The notes under the pieces are model-generated. The model worked only from the letters and a program-made list of their open reading frames with translations. It did not search any database and was not told where the DNA came from. A stretch of 46,581 bases of DNA from Methylobacillus sp. (GTDB lineage Bacteria > Pseudomonadota > Gammaproteobacteria > Burkholderiales > Burkholderiaceae_C). Every line of letters starts with the position of its first letter. The stretch's first letter is position 1. Both the position numbers and the translations under genes were made by a program. The stretch is taken from contig JABBAS010000004.1 in assembly GCA_018607835.1 (NCBI GenBank), positions 60,356-106,936 on the forward strand. Reading direction: 5' to 3'. Positions 33,478 to 41,505 of the stretch are shown here, in pieces.

Positions 33478-34302
33478 ATGTTGAATTCGACGGCGCTTAC
33501 CGGCTACGAGCGTGACGGCTTTATACCGGCGGTTGATGTGATGTCCGCAGAGGAGGCCTTGGCGCTGCGTCAGGCGCTGGAGGCCTTTGAGAAAACACAA
33601 GGGGGACAGTTGGCCGCCGTACAGCGCAGTCGCGCATTTTTGCTGTTTTCGTGGCTGGATAAGCTGATTAGAGACCCCCGGGTGTTGGATCCCGTTGCCC
33701 AATTGATTGGTCCTAATATTTTGTGTTGGAGCACTATTTTTTGGATCAAGGACGCAGGCTCTAAGCAGTTTGTCGACTGGCATCAAGACAACACCTACTG
33801 GGGCCTGTCCAGTCGCAAGGTGGTGACCGCCTGGTTTGCCCTCTCCGATGCGAGCGAGCAAGCGGGTTGCATGGGCGTTATTCCGGGTACCCACGTGGGC
33901 GACACGCTCACGCATGAGGACACCTACGATGAGAACAACATGCTAACGCGTGGGCAACGCATTACAAATTTAGACCCAAGCCGTGCGGTTCTGATGCCTT
34001 TGCGCGCCGGTCAGATGTCGCTACACAATTACTGCCTCGCCCACGGCTCTGGCCCCAACCTGTCGGATGATCGACGCATGGGCGTGTCTATGCATTTCAT
34101 GCCACCAGAAACCAGTCAGGTTGTTGGCTCTTGGGACTGCGCCGCCTTGGTTCGGGGAGAGGACGCTTACCAACATTTTGTGCATACACCGAGGCCGCGC
34201 TTTGATTTGGACCCAGAGGCGCTGGCGTTTCACACCCGAGCCGCCGGCGCGATGCGTGAGGTGCTGTATGCGGGTGCCCAGAAAAACTTGTCGCGGCTGT
34301 AA
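33478..34302 (+). CDS. Phytanoyl-CoA dioxygenase-family Fe(II)/2-oxoglutarate oxygenase
   Basis: A 274-residue non-haem iron oxygenase of the PhyH family. ATG 33478 is chosen since AAAGG at 33466-33470 fits its spacing; ATG 33463 is an in-frame alternative. Iron ligands are H102 and D104 in DWHQDNTYWG and H189 in AHGSGPN, and the 2-oxoglutarate-binding Arg is R200 (or R199) in SDDRRMG. Family members hydroxylate small acids, CoA esters or N-methyl groups. It lies 119 bases after hyuB; that gap holds no gene but could hold a promoter. It is followed at 12 bases by the 122-residue gene. Confidence 0.9.
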   Translation: MLNSTALTGYERDGFIPAVDVMSAEEALALRQALEAFEKTQGGQLAAVQRSRAFLLFSWLDKLIRDPRVLDPVAQLIGPNILCWSTIFWIKDAGSKQFVDWHQDNTYWGLSSRKVVTAWFALSDASEQAGCMGVIPGTHVGDTLTHEDTYDENNMLTRGQRITNLDPSRAVLMPLRAGQMSLHNYCLAHGSGPNLSDDRRMGVSMHFMPPETSQVVGSWDCAALVRGEDAYQHFVHTPRPRFDLDPEALAFHTRAAGAMREVLYAGAQKNLSRL

Positions 34303-34314
34303 GGCGGACGAGCG

Positions 34315-34683
34315 ATGGCGGTACAACCGATTCTTCTGGATTCCATTGCGCTCATAGACCAAGAAGCAGGCGGTCAGGTAGTGATATCCGGATCTCACGG
34401 CGGATCCTCCGCTGCGAAGTTTGTGCTGGCTATCGGCATCAAACCCCTTGCGGTGTTTTATAACGATGCTGGAGTGGGTAAGGACAATGCCGGTATCGTC
34501 GCGCTGCACTTACTCGGTGGCATTGATGTGGCCTGTGCCACCTACGCGCATGACTCAGCTTGCATCGGCGACGCGCGCGACGGTTATACGCATGGCGTGG
34601 TCACACACGTCAATGCGCACGCCGCCAGCCTCGGCATTGTGCCGGGCCAGCGGGTACGGGACTGGGTGGATGGCCTTGCCTAA
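34315..34683 (+). CDS. Unrecognised 122-residue protein
   Basis: I do not recognise this family. The protein is soluble, rich in Gly, Ala, Val and His, and has no signal peptide. Notable segments are ISGSHGGSSAAKF (24-36), FYNDAGVGKDNAGIVALHLL (48-67) and ATYAHDSACIGDARDGYTHG (75-94), with several Asp/His/Ser residues that could form an active site or metal site. The regular Gly-rich turns suggest a real alpha/beta enzyme domain. AAGGCGG lies before the ATG and the spacing to the PhyH-like gene is 12 bases, so it is probably co-transcribed. Its stop lies five bases from the end of the convergent ydiJ gene. Confidence 0.75.
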   Translation: MAVQPILLDSIALIDQEAGGQVVISGSHGGSSAAKFVLAIGIKPLAVFYNDAGVGKDNAGIVALHLLGGIDVACATYAHDSACIGDARDGYTHGVVTHVNAHAASLGIVPGQRVRDWVDGLA

Positions 34684-34688
34684 CCTAA

Positions 34689-37600
34689 TTAGGCGGTGGC
34701 ACAGTGCTGATCCAAGATAACCGCCACGTGTTGTGCCACTGCGGTGTGGTTATCCTTGATTTGATGTCGGCAACTGGTGCCATCGGCGACCAAGATCGCG
34801 TCCGGGTGTTTGCGAATGGTGGGTAGCAAGCTGAGTTCTGCCATTTGGCGTGAGATGTCAATGTGCTCCACTTCGTAGCCAAAGGCACCAGCCATTCCGC
34901 AGCAACTACTTTCTATCATTTCGACCTGCGCATCCGGTATCAAACGCAGCACATCGGCAATGCCCACGTCAGCGCCCATGGCCTTTTGGTGGCAGTGGGC
35001 ATGCACCAATAGCTTGCGCGCCTCTGGTTGGAGTTGTTGCTTGAGCGGGTCCAAGTCACCCGCCTTGGCGGCCTTGGCCAAAAACTCTTCAAACATCAGG
35101 GCCGCACTGGCAACCTTCACTGCACCGTCGCCTAAGCCCATTGCCAAGGCCTCGTCGCGCAGGGTTAAGAGGCAGGAGGGCTCTAGACCCACGATCGCAA
35201 TATTGGCTTGCGCAAACGGTGCGAGGTGGGCGATGAGATCGGCCATTTTTGTACGCGCCTGTTCTAACAGGCCACTGGCCAAAAACGTCCGGCCACAACA
35301 CAGGTGGGCGCCGCCATTGTCACCCTCTCTGCTGGCCACGTGCACGTCGTAGCCCGCGCGGTTGAGTACGCGAATAGCCGCTTGGGGAATGTCTGATTCC
35401 AGGTAGCCTGTAAAGGTATCAACAAACAAGACCACCGGCTTCTTAGACTTTAAAACAGCGGCGCGGCTGACCGTTTGTTGTGTTTGATTGAAGAAGTGTT
35501 TACTGTGCCATTGGGGTAGGGTGCGCTGCGCCGACAGTCCCAGCAAACGCTCAGACAGCTTGGCTAAGCCCGGCACCTTATCCCTCAAGTTAAGCAAGGG
35601 GGCGAGAGGGCTCACAAAACGTGCGTAGTCGGGCAGGTAACTGACGAGCTTTTGTCGCAAGCTGAGGCCGTGGGTCAGCTGGTGCTGGTTCAGCACTTCG
35701 AGCTTCATGCGCGCCATGTCCACACCGGTTGGACACTCGCGCTTACAACCCTTGCAGCCAACGCACAAGTCCATGGCTTCTTTGACGGCGGCGTGCGCGA
35801 GTCCTTGCGCGCCCTGTGCATCCGGTTGAAGCTGGTCTGAGAGGGCGAGCCGCAGGGTGTTGGCACGTCCGCGTGTGACGTGCTTTTCGTCACGGGTGAC
35901 TCGGTAGCTCGGACACATGGTGCCCGCATCGAATTTGCGACAGCTGCCATTGTTGTTACACATCTCTACTGCTTTGGCGAGTCCTTGTGCAGGGTCTCCC
36001 CCTGTGCCCGCTGCCGTGACGGCTTCTGTCAGTGGGTCGTTCTGTACGTTCCAGGGCGACCAGTCTAAGGCCGGCTTGAGCGGAATGACGGTATAGCTGG
36101 GCGAGTAGCGCATCAGCGATTGGTCGTCCATTTTGGGTGGGTCTATGATGCGCTGCGGGCACAGCAAGGCCGTTGGGTCGAGCTTGGTTTTGATGGCGCG
36201 CAGAGCGTCGTTAATTTGGGGCCCAAATTGCCACTGAATCCACTCGCCTCGGCACAGACCATCGCCGTGCTCGCCGCTGTAAGCACCTTTATATTTACGA
36301 ACCAAGGCGCTGGCTTCCTCTGCAACCGCTCGCATCTTGGCTGCACCATCACGGCGCATATCCAAGATGGGACGTACATGCAAGGTGCCTACGGAGGCGT
36401 GCGCGTACCATGTGCCACGGCTTCCGTGCCGTTCAAAGACTTCTGTGAGTGCGGTGGTGTAGTCGGCCAAGTGTTCGAGAGGAACGGCGCAGTCCTCAAT
36501 GAAGCTCACCGGTTTTCCATCGCCACGAAGACTCATCATGATGTTGAGACCCGCTTTACGCACCTCCCACAGGTTGCGTTGTGGCGCGGGCTCAGCCATG
36601 CACACGACGCTTCCGGGTAGCTTGAGCTCGCCCATTAAGTCCTCTAAGCGCCGCAGCTGTGCTTTGAGCGCACCGAGGTCCGCACCGGCGAATTCCACCA
36701 AAAGAATCGCCGCAGGTTGGCCGATGAGTGCCGTGCGCATCGTCGGCGCGAACGCGGGGTTTTGCAGGGCTAACTCGATCATGGTGCGGTCCACTAGCTC
36801 GACCGCCATGAGGTCATGGTTTTGATCGAGCTGCACAATGTGCTGCGCCGCGTCCATCGCTTGGACAAAGGTCGGGAAGTTAACAATGCCCAGCACCTTG
36901 TGCGTGGGCAAGGCGCTCAGACGCAGATCAAGTGTGCGTGTAACGGACAGCGTGCCTTCACTGCCAACCAGCAGATGCGCCAAGTTGACGCTGCCATCTG
37001 CGGTGTAGGGCCGCTCGCTTTGGGGGTCAAAAATGTCTAGGTTATAGCCGGCGACACGTCGCAAGACTTTGGGCCAGTTCGCTTGCAGTTCCGGCTTGAG
37101 CGTATGCGCTAGCCCGGCGAGCCACTCGCCGATTTCGCGCGCGCGCTGACTGGTTTGGGTGTCTTGCATGCGCCCCCAGTGCAAGGACTCACCGTCCGCC
37201 AGCCACGCGTCCATACCGTCGACGTTATGCACCATGTTGCCGTAGGCAATGGAGCGGCTGCCACATGAGTTGTTGCCTGCCATGCCGCCTAACGTGGCTT
37301 GCGCACCAGTGGATACATCAACGGGATACCACAGCTTGTGTTGCTTCAGTTGAGCGTTTAGGTGGTCGAGAACCATACCGCCTTGCACGGTGACGCGACC
37401 GGCATCCACATCCAGATGGGTGACATGGCGCAGGTGTTTTGAGAAGTCAATGACCAAGCCCGCGCCCACCGTTTGCCCACATTGACTGGTGCCGCCACCA
37501 CGGCTGACCAGCGGTACCTTGAGATCACGGCAGACTGCGAGGGCAATGGCAACGTCGTCCTCGGACTTTGGCACAAACACACCCACAGGCATTTCTTGAT

Positions 37601-37781
37601 AGATGGATGCGTCGGTGGCATACCGTCCGCGATCAGCCGCGGAGAACAGGACATCGCCTTGTGTTTCTTGCGTCAGTCGGCGGGCTAAGTCGGCGGCGAC
37701 GTTGTTAAATTGCTTGCCTGTTTTCTCGTAAGCGGCTTGAGGTGATAGGCGGGGTGGATCGGCGAGTGTGGAAGTGGTCAT
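34689..37781 (-). CDS. ydiJ: YdiJ-type FAD/iron-sulfur D-2-hydroxyacid dehydrogenase
   Basis: A 1030-residue protein with the full YdiJ layout and length (E. coli YdiJ is about 1018). It has an N-terminal FAD-binding-4 domain (VSRGGGTSQCGQTVGAG), an FAD-oxidase C-terminal domain (GEHGDGLCRGEW), and a two-cluster ferredoxin-like region. The first cluster is CNNNGSCRKFDAGTMCP from about 607 and the second CVGCKGCKRECPTG from about 670. Two CCG-type cysteine-rich motifs follow near 826 (LCCGR) and 958 (SCCGMAG). Family members oxidise D-2-hydroxyglutarate or D-lactate and pass electrons to the respiratory chain. The start overlaps the stop of the GntR gene (ATGA), so regulator and enzyme are co-expressed. 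Confidence 0.93.
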   Translation of the reverse strand: MTTSTLADPPRLSPQAAYEKTGKQFNNVAADLARRLTQETQGDVLFSAADRGRYATDASIYQEMPVGVFVPKSEDDVAIALAVCRDLKVPLVSRGGGTSQCGQTVGAGLVIDFSKHLRHVTHLDVDAGRVTVQGGMVLDHLNAQLKQHKLWYPVDVSTGAQATLGGMAGNNSCGSRSIAYGNMVHNVDGMDAWLADGESLHWGRMQDTQTSQRAREIGEWLAGLAHTLKPELQANWPKVLRRVAGYNLDIFDPQSERPYTADGSVNLAHLLVGSEGTLSVTRTLDLRLSALPTHKVLGIVNFPTFVQAMDAAQHIVQLDQNHDLMAVELVDRTMIELALQNPAFAPTMRTALIGQPAAILLVEFAGADLGALKAQLRRLEDLMGELKLPGSVVCMAEPAPQRNLWEVRKAGLNIMMSLRGDGKPVSFIEDCAVPLEHLADYTTALTEVFERHGSRGTWYAHASVGTLHVRPILDMRRDGAAKMRAVAEEASALVRKYKGAYSGEHGDGLCRGEWIQWQFGPQINDALRAIKTKLDPTALLCPQRIIDPPKMDDQSLMRYSPSYTVIPLKPALDWSPWNVQNDPLTEAVTAAGTGGDPAQGLAKAVEMCNNNGSCRKFDAGTMCPSYRVTRDEKHVTRGRANTLRLALSDQLQPDAQGAQGLAHAAVKEAMDLCVGCKGCKRECPTGVDMARMKLEVLNQHQLTHGLSLRQKLVSYLPDYARFVSPLAPLLNLRDKVPGLAKLSERLLGLSAQRTLPQWHSKHFFNQTQQTVSRAAVLKSKKPVVLFVDTFTGYLESDIPQAAIRVLNRAGYDVHVASREGDNGGAHLCCGRTFLASGLLEQARTKMADLIAHLAPFAQANIAIVGLEPSCLLTLRDEALAMGLGDGAVKVASAALMFEEFLAKAAKAGDLDPLKQQLQPEARKLLVHAHCHQKAMGADVGIADVLRLIPDAQVEMIESSCCGMAGAFGYEVEHIDISRQMAELSLLPTIRKHPDAILVADGTSCRHQIKDNHTAVAQHVAVILDQHCATA

Positions 37782-38518
37782 GGTTGGGTTACCTGCGTTG
37801 CAAGCGTGTCATTGATAGGGGTGTCAACAGGGGGCAGTGTTTCTGATGCGGTGAGGCTTTCTGCTGCACTGAGCTGTGCCAGCACCACATCCCGTTTGGT
37901 GTTCAGGTGGCGGGTGAGAATTTGACTCAGGGCAGGGCCATCACGACGGCCAAGGGCGTCCACCATGGCATCGTGTTCCATCAGCGCTTCACGCCACTTG
38001 TCCGTGTCTTGGTTAGACCTGAAACGCAAGGCCTGCAGCCGCGCATTAACTTGGCCGTAGGTGTTGATCAAAACCGGGTTGCGCGCCGCGCGGTTGATGC
38101 CCGCGTGTATCTGCGCATTCAATCGGTAATAGCTCGGTAAGTCGCGGCGCAGAAATGCCGCGCGCATCTCAAGATTTAGGGCTTGGATTTCTAGAATCTC
38201 GCTGTCGGTGATCCGCTGTGCAGCCAACTCGCCGGAGAGCGCCTCTAAGCCCGCAATCACCTCGAAGGTGTGCGCAGCATCTTGTTTGCTAAGGCTCACC
38301 GCGATCGCGCCTCGGTTAGGTAGCAGCACCACCAAGCCCTCAGCCGCCAGCATGCGCACCGCTTCGCGCAGCGGCGTGCGCGACACCGCGCAGGCCTCCG
38401 CCAATTCCCGCTCGTTGAGCTTGGCACCGGGCGCTATCAAGCCCTCGACCAGCATGTCGCGCAGTTGTTGGGCGACCTTTAAGACGAGTGATTCGGCGGG
38501 TAGGTTGGGGCTTGACAT
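37778..38518 (-). CDS. GntR-family regulator, FCD subfamily
   Basis: A 246-residue regulator. The winged helix-turn-helix spans about 33-74 (KLNERELAEACAVSRTPLRE, then the wing LLPNRGAIAV). The C-terminal all-helical FCD domain includes Asp/His residues that bind a metal and a carboxylate effector, for example HAGINRAARNP and EHDAMVDAL. FCD GntR proteins commonly repress genes for organic-acid use. It is co-directional and overlapping with ydiJ and divergent from the aminotransferase/TRAP operon. The 154-base gap has three related TGCAAAA sites that are the likely operators. Confidence 0.92.
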   Translation of the reverse strand: MSSPNLPAESLVLKVAQQLRDMLVEGLIAPGAKLNERELAEACAVSRTPLREAVRMLAAEGLVVLLPNRGAIAVSLSKQDAAHTFEVIAGLEALSGELAAQRITDSEILEIQALNLEMRAAFLRRDLPSYYRLNAQIHAGINRAARNPVLINTYGQVNARLQALRFRSNQDTDKWREALMEHDAMVDALGRRDGPALSQILTRHLNTKRDVVLAQLSAAESLTASETLPPVDTPINDTLATQVTQP

Positions 38519-38563
38519 GGTATTTCGGTGATTCGCTGGTGTGAGATTTGGCGCTTTACATTA

Positions 38564-38577
38564 TTTTGTATGCAAAA
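38564..38577. promoter_or_regulatory. Putative GntR operator 1
   Basis: TTTTGTATGCAAAA is an inverted repeat, 12 of 14 positions symmetric, 46 bases upstream of the GntR start. Its size and its A/T-flanked GTATGC core resemble FCD-GntR sites. Confidence 0.5.
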
Positions 38578-38602
38578 TTTCACATCCATCCTAGGCTAAA
38601 CC

Positions 38603-38616
38603 CTATTGCAAAATAG
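38603..38616. promoter_or_regulatory. Putative GntR operator 2
   Basis: CTATTGCAAAATAG has perfect CTATT/AATAG arms around four bases, and shares TTGCAAAA-like sequence with the neighbouring sites. It lies midway between the two divergent starts. Confidence 0.4.
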
Positions 38617-38618
38617 TA

Positions 38619-38632
38619 AGTGTATGCAAAAA
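38619..38632. promoter_or_regulatory. Putative GntR operator 3
   Basis: AGTGTATGCAAAAA repeats the GTATGCAAAA core of 38564-38577, about 54 bases (five helical turns) downstream, about 40 bases before the aminotransferase start. The helical phasing would allow co-operative binding or looping. Confidence 0.45.
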
Positions 38633-38672
38633 TAAAGCTTAACTGATTTTATTGAAAACCTTTATTACCCCT

Positions 38673-39902
38673 ATGACCACCTTAGACTTCCACCCGTCGG
38701 GGCGCCACTTTTTACAGATTCCCGGCCCATCACCGGTACCGGATCGCATTTTGCGGACCATGAGTTTGCCGACGATTGATCACCGTGGTCCTGAGTTTGC
38801 GCACCTAGGCCGCAAGGTCTTGGCGGACATGGGGCGTATTTTCCAAACAGAGCACCCCGTCATCATTTATCCCGCATCTGGCACGGGCGCTTGGGAGGCG
38901 GCGTTGGTTAACACGCTCAGCGCGGGTGACCATGTACTGATGTACGAGACAGGCCACTTCGCCTTCCTCTGGACGCGTTTGGCCAAAGCGCTTGGCTTGG
39001 AGGCCGAGGTCATCGCGATGCCGGGCGAGGACGAAACGGGTATTCCGAACAGCTGGCGCCATGGCGTGCAAGCCGACCTGATTGAGCAGCGTTTGCGGGC
39101 GGATACCGGGCACAGCATTCGCGCCGTCTGCGTGGTGCACAACGAAACGTCTACCGGTGTAACCAGCGATATTGCGGCGGTACGCCGCGCCATGGATGCG
39201 GCCAAGCACCCCGCTTTGCTGTTGGTGGACACCATCTCCGGCTTGGCAGGTGCTGACTATCAGCATGACGCATGGGGTGTTGACGTCGCTATCAGCGGGT
39301 CTCAGAAAGGCCTGATGTTGCCGCCCGGTTTGAGTTTCAATGCGCTGTCACCCAAGGCGATTGAGGCCAGCAAAACATCCACACTGCCCAAGGCGTTTTG
39401 GGGGTGGAATGAAATTATTGCGATGAATAAAACCGGCTACTGGCCATCGACGCCCGCTACCAACCTGCTCTACGGCCTAAGCGAGGCATGCGACATGTTG
39501 TTGGGCGAGGGGTTGCCGGCAGTTTTCAAGCGCCACCGCCGCTGGTCCGCAGCCGCACAGGCGGCCGTGCGAGCCTGGGGCTTGCCTATTCAATGTGCCG
39601 ATGACGCGCTGTGCTCACCAATTTTGACCGGCGTCATCATGCCTGAGGGTGTGGATGCCGACGCGGTGCGCAAGGTGATCTACGAGCGTTTTGATTGCTC
39701 TTTGGGAACGGGCCTTGGGAAGATCAAGGGCCGTATGTTCCGTATTGGTCACTTAGGTGATTGCAACGATTTGACCTTGCTTGCGGCCATTGCTGGTTGC
39801 GAAATGGGTTTGCGCGTGAGCGACGTTTCGCTTCAGGCATCGGGTGTTCAGGCGGCGATGGAGTACTTCCAAAGCAACCCCATCCCAGCGCTGAAGGCGT
39901 AA
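38673..39902 (+). CDS. Class V aminotransferase, serine-glyoxylate type
   Basis: A 409-residue PLP enzyme. ATG 38673 gives the usual N terminus with LQIPGPSPVPDRILR; an in-frame TTG at 38652 is less likely. The PLP phosphate region YPASGTGAWEAAL is at 66-78, the Asp of LVDTISGLAG at 184-193, and the PLP lysine is K212 in SGSQKGLMLPPG. These match serine-glyoxylate/alanine-glyoxylate aminotransferases of methylotrophs and related bacteria. It is first in the operon before the TRAP transporter. Glyoxylate might come from oxidation of a hydroxy acid by the divergent YdiJ protein (inference). Confidence 0.9.
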   Translation: MTTLDFHPSGRHFLQIPGPSPVPDRILRTMSLPTIDHRGPEFAHLGRKVLADMGRIFQTEHPVIIYPASGTGAWEAALVNTLSAGDHVLMYETGHFAFLWTRLAKALGLEAEVIAMPGEDETGIPNSWRHGVQADLIEQRLRADTGHSIRAVCVVHNETSTGVTSDIAAVRRAMDAAKHPALLLVDTISGLAGADYQHDAWGVDVAISGSQKGLMLPPGLSFNALSPKAIEASKTSTLPKAFWGWNEIIAMNKTGYWPSTPATNLLYGLSEACDMLLGEGLPAVFKRHRRWSAAAQAAVRAWGLPIQCADDALCSPILTGVIMPEGVDADAVRKVIYERFDCSLGTGLGKIKGRMFRIGHLGDCNDLTLLAAIAGCEMGLRVSDVSLQASGVQAAMEYFQSNPIPALKA

Positions 39903-39911
39903 CCAACTAAA

Positions 39912-39959
39912 ACCGCCGTCAAAGAGCGGTTCCCTTACTCTGCAGCCAAGAGGCTGCAG
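39912..39959 (+). other. Tandem stem-loops before dctP
   Basis: Two stems lie between the aminotransferase stop and the dctP ribosome binding site. The first is ACCGC/GCGGT at 39912-39916 and 39926-39930. The second is a perfect 8-bp CTGCAGCC/GGCTGCAG at 39940-39947 and 39952-39959 with a 4-base loop. No T-tract follows, so a role in processing or stability of the abundant dctP message is more likely than termination. Confidence 0.5.
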
Positions 39960-39987
39960 CCTATCTGTGTAAATAGAGGAGACAAGT

Positions 39988-40962
39988 ATGACTTTTAAGT
40001 TCAAAGCTATTTTGGCCGCCGTTGCCGGCTTCGCCGTCATGGGTGCAGCCCAAGCGCAAACGGAAATCAAGTTAGGTCACGTGGGCGCCCCTGGCTCGCT
40101 GTTCGCTAAATCTAGCGAGGAATTCGCACGCATCGCCAACGCCAAGCTCAACGGTAAGGCCAAGGTGGTTGTGTTTGGTTCCAGCCAGTTGGGTAACGAC
40201 AAAGCGATGGTTCAAAAGCTGAAGCTCGGCACCATCGATTTGGCCTTGCCCTCATCGGTGATGAGTTCTGAGGTCGACATGTTCGGTATCTTTGAGATGC
40301 CTTACCTGGTCGCCAGCCGCGAGCACATGAACAAAATTGAGGACGCGGTTGTATGGCCGACGCTGGTGCCTGCGGCTGAGAAAAAAGGCCTGAAAATCAT
40401 TGGTATTTGGGAGAATGGCTACCGCCACATCACCAACAACAAGCGTGCGATCAACACGCCGGCTGACTTGGCAGGCGTGAAGCTGCGCACACCCAAGAGC
40501 AAGTGGCGTGTAGAGATGTTCAAGAGCTACGGCGCGAACCCAACACCGATGGCCTTTTCAGAGCTGTTCACAGCCTTGCAAACGGGTGTGATGGATGGTC
40601 AAGAAAACCCCTTTACGCAAATCTACTCCGCTAAGTTGCATGAAGTGCAGAAATACCTGTCACTGTCTGGCCACGTTTACACGCCTGCGTACCTGACGGC
40701 TGGCGCGAAAAAGTGGAAGTCCTACCCAGCGGATGTGCAAAAAGCACTGAGTGATGCGGCTCGCGAAACACAGGCTTATGTGTACAAAGTGGCTATCGCT
40801 GACGAGGCGGCCTTGCTTGACAAGATCAAAGCGGCTGGTGTGGCCGTGAACCAAACGGATAGTGCCGCGTTTGTAAAAGCCAGTGCAAGCATTTACAAGA
40901 ACTTTGCGGCAGCCGTTCCCGGTTCAGGCGACTTGATCGCTAAAGCGCAGTCTTTGCGTTAA
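39988..40962 (+). CDS. dctP: TRAP transporter solute-binding protein
   Basis: A 324-residue periplasmic binding protein of the DctP family. The signal peptide is FKFKAIL followed by a hydrophobic stretch and cleavage after AQA near residue 23. The mature part begins TEIKLGHVGAPGSLFAKSSE, typical of TRAP receptors. The carboxylate-binding Arg region is AGVKLRTPKS, and GVMDGQENPFTQIYS is the usual second signature. AGAGGAGACAAG precedes the ATG. It captures a small carboxylate for the membrane pair encoded next. Confidence 0.93.
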   Translation: MTFKFKAILAAVAGFAVMGAAQAQTEIKLGHVGAPGSLFAKSSEEFARIANAKLNGKAKVVVFGSSQLGNDKAMVQKLKLGTIDLALPSSVMSSEVDMFGIFEMPYLVASREHMNKIEDAVVWPTLVPAAEKKGLKIIGIWENGYRHITNNKRAINTPADLAGVKLRTPKSKWRVEMFKSYGANPTPMAFSELFTALQTGVMDGQENPFTQIYSAKLHEVQKYLSLSGHVYTPAYLTAGAKKWKSYPADVQKALSDAARETQAYVYKVAIADEAALLDKIKAAGVAVNQTDSAAFVKASASIYKNFAAAVPGSGDLIAKAQSLR

Positions 40963-40988
40963 AAACCCACTAACCACCTGGAAACTAA

Positions 40989-41504
40989 ATGTCATCTGTT
41001 GAATTACAGTCCCCACCCTCCGGGTGGTTGGTGTGGTATGGCCGCCTCCTTGAGGGGGTGGTCATGGCCCTTATGGTCATTCTGTTCTTAGAGGTCATGA
41101 TTGGCGTCGTTTTCAGAATGGCGGGTCACTCATTGAGTTGGTACGACGAGGTGGCCTCTATCTTGTTGGCCTGGCTCACGTTTTATGGGTCTGCACTGGC
41201 GTCTCTCAGACGCAGTCATATTGGATGCCCAGAAATTGTGGAGCAACTCTCCCCAGGCTGGCGCAGGCTGGTCGGGATCTTTTCTCAGTGCTTGGTTATT
41301 GTTTTCTTTGCCACTTTGGCATGGGTTGGGTTTGCCATCATGCCGATTTTGGCTGGCGACGCCATGACGAGCTTGCCAGAAGTCCCCATGAACCTCATGC
41401 AATCAACGGTTCCTATTTCGGCCACGCTCATTTTGGGCACCGAGCTTTATTATCTGTGGCTGCTGGTCTCAGACGCTGAACTACCTGTGAAAGCGGAGGC
41501 TTGA
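40989..41504 (+). CDS. dctQ: TRAP transporter small membrane subunit
   Basis: A 171-residue protein with four hydrophobic helices, the DctQ layout. The segment SWYDEVASILLAWLTFYGSALASLRRSHI is the family signature region. GGAAACTAA precedes the ATG. It is followed by dctM with only one base between stop and start. Confidence 0.9.
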   Translation: MSSVELQSPPSGWLVWYGRLLEGVVMALMVILFLEVMIGVVFRMAGHSLSWYDEVASILLAWLTFYGSALASLRRSHIGCPEIVEQLSPGWRRLVGIFSQCLVIVFFATLAWVGFAIMPILAGDAMTSLPEVPMNLMQSTVPISATLILGTELYYLWLLVSDAELPVKAEA

Positions 41505-41505
41505 T

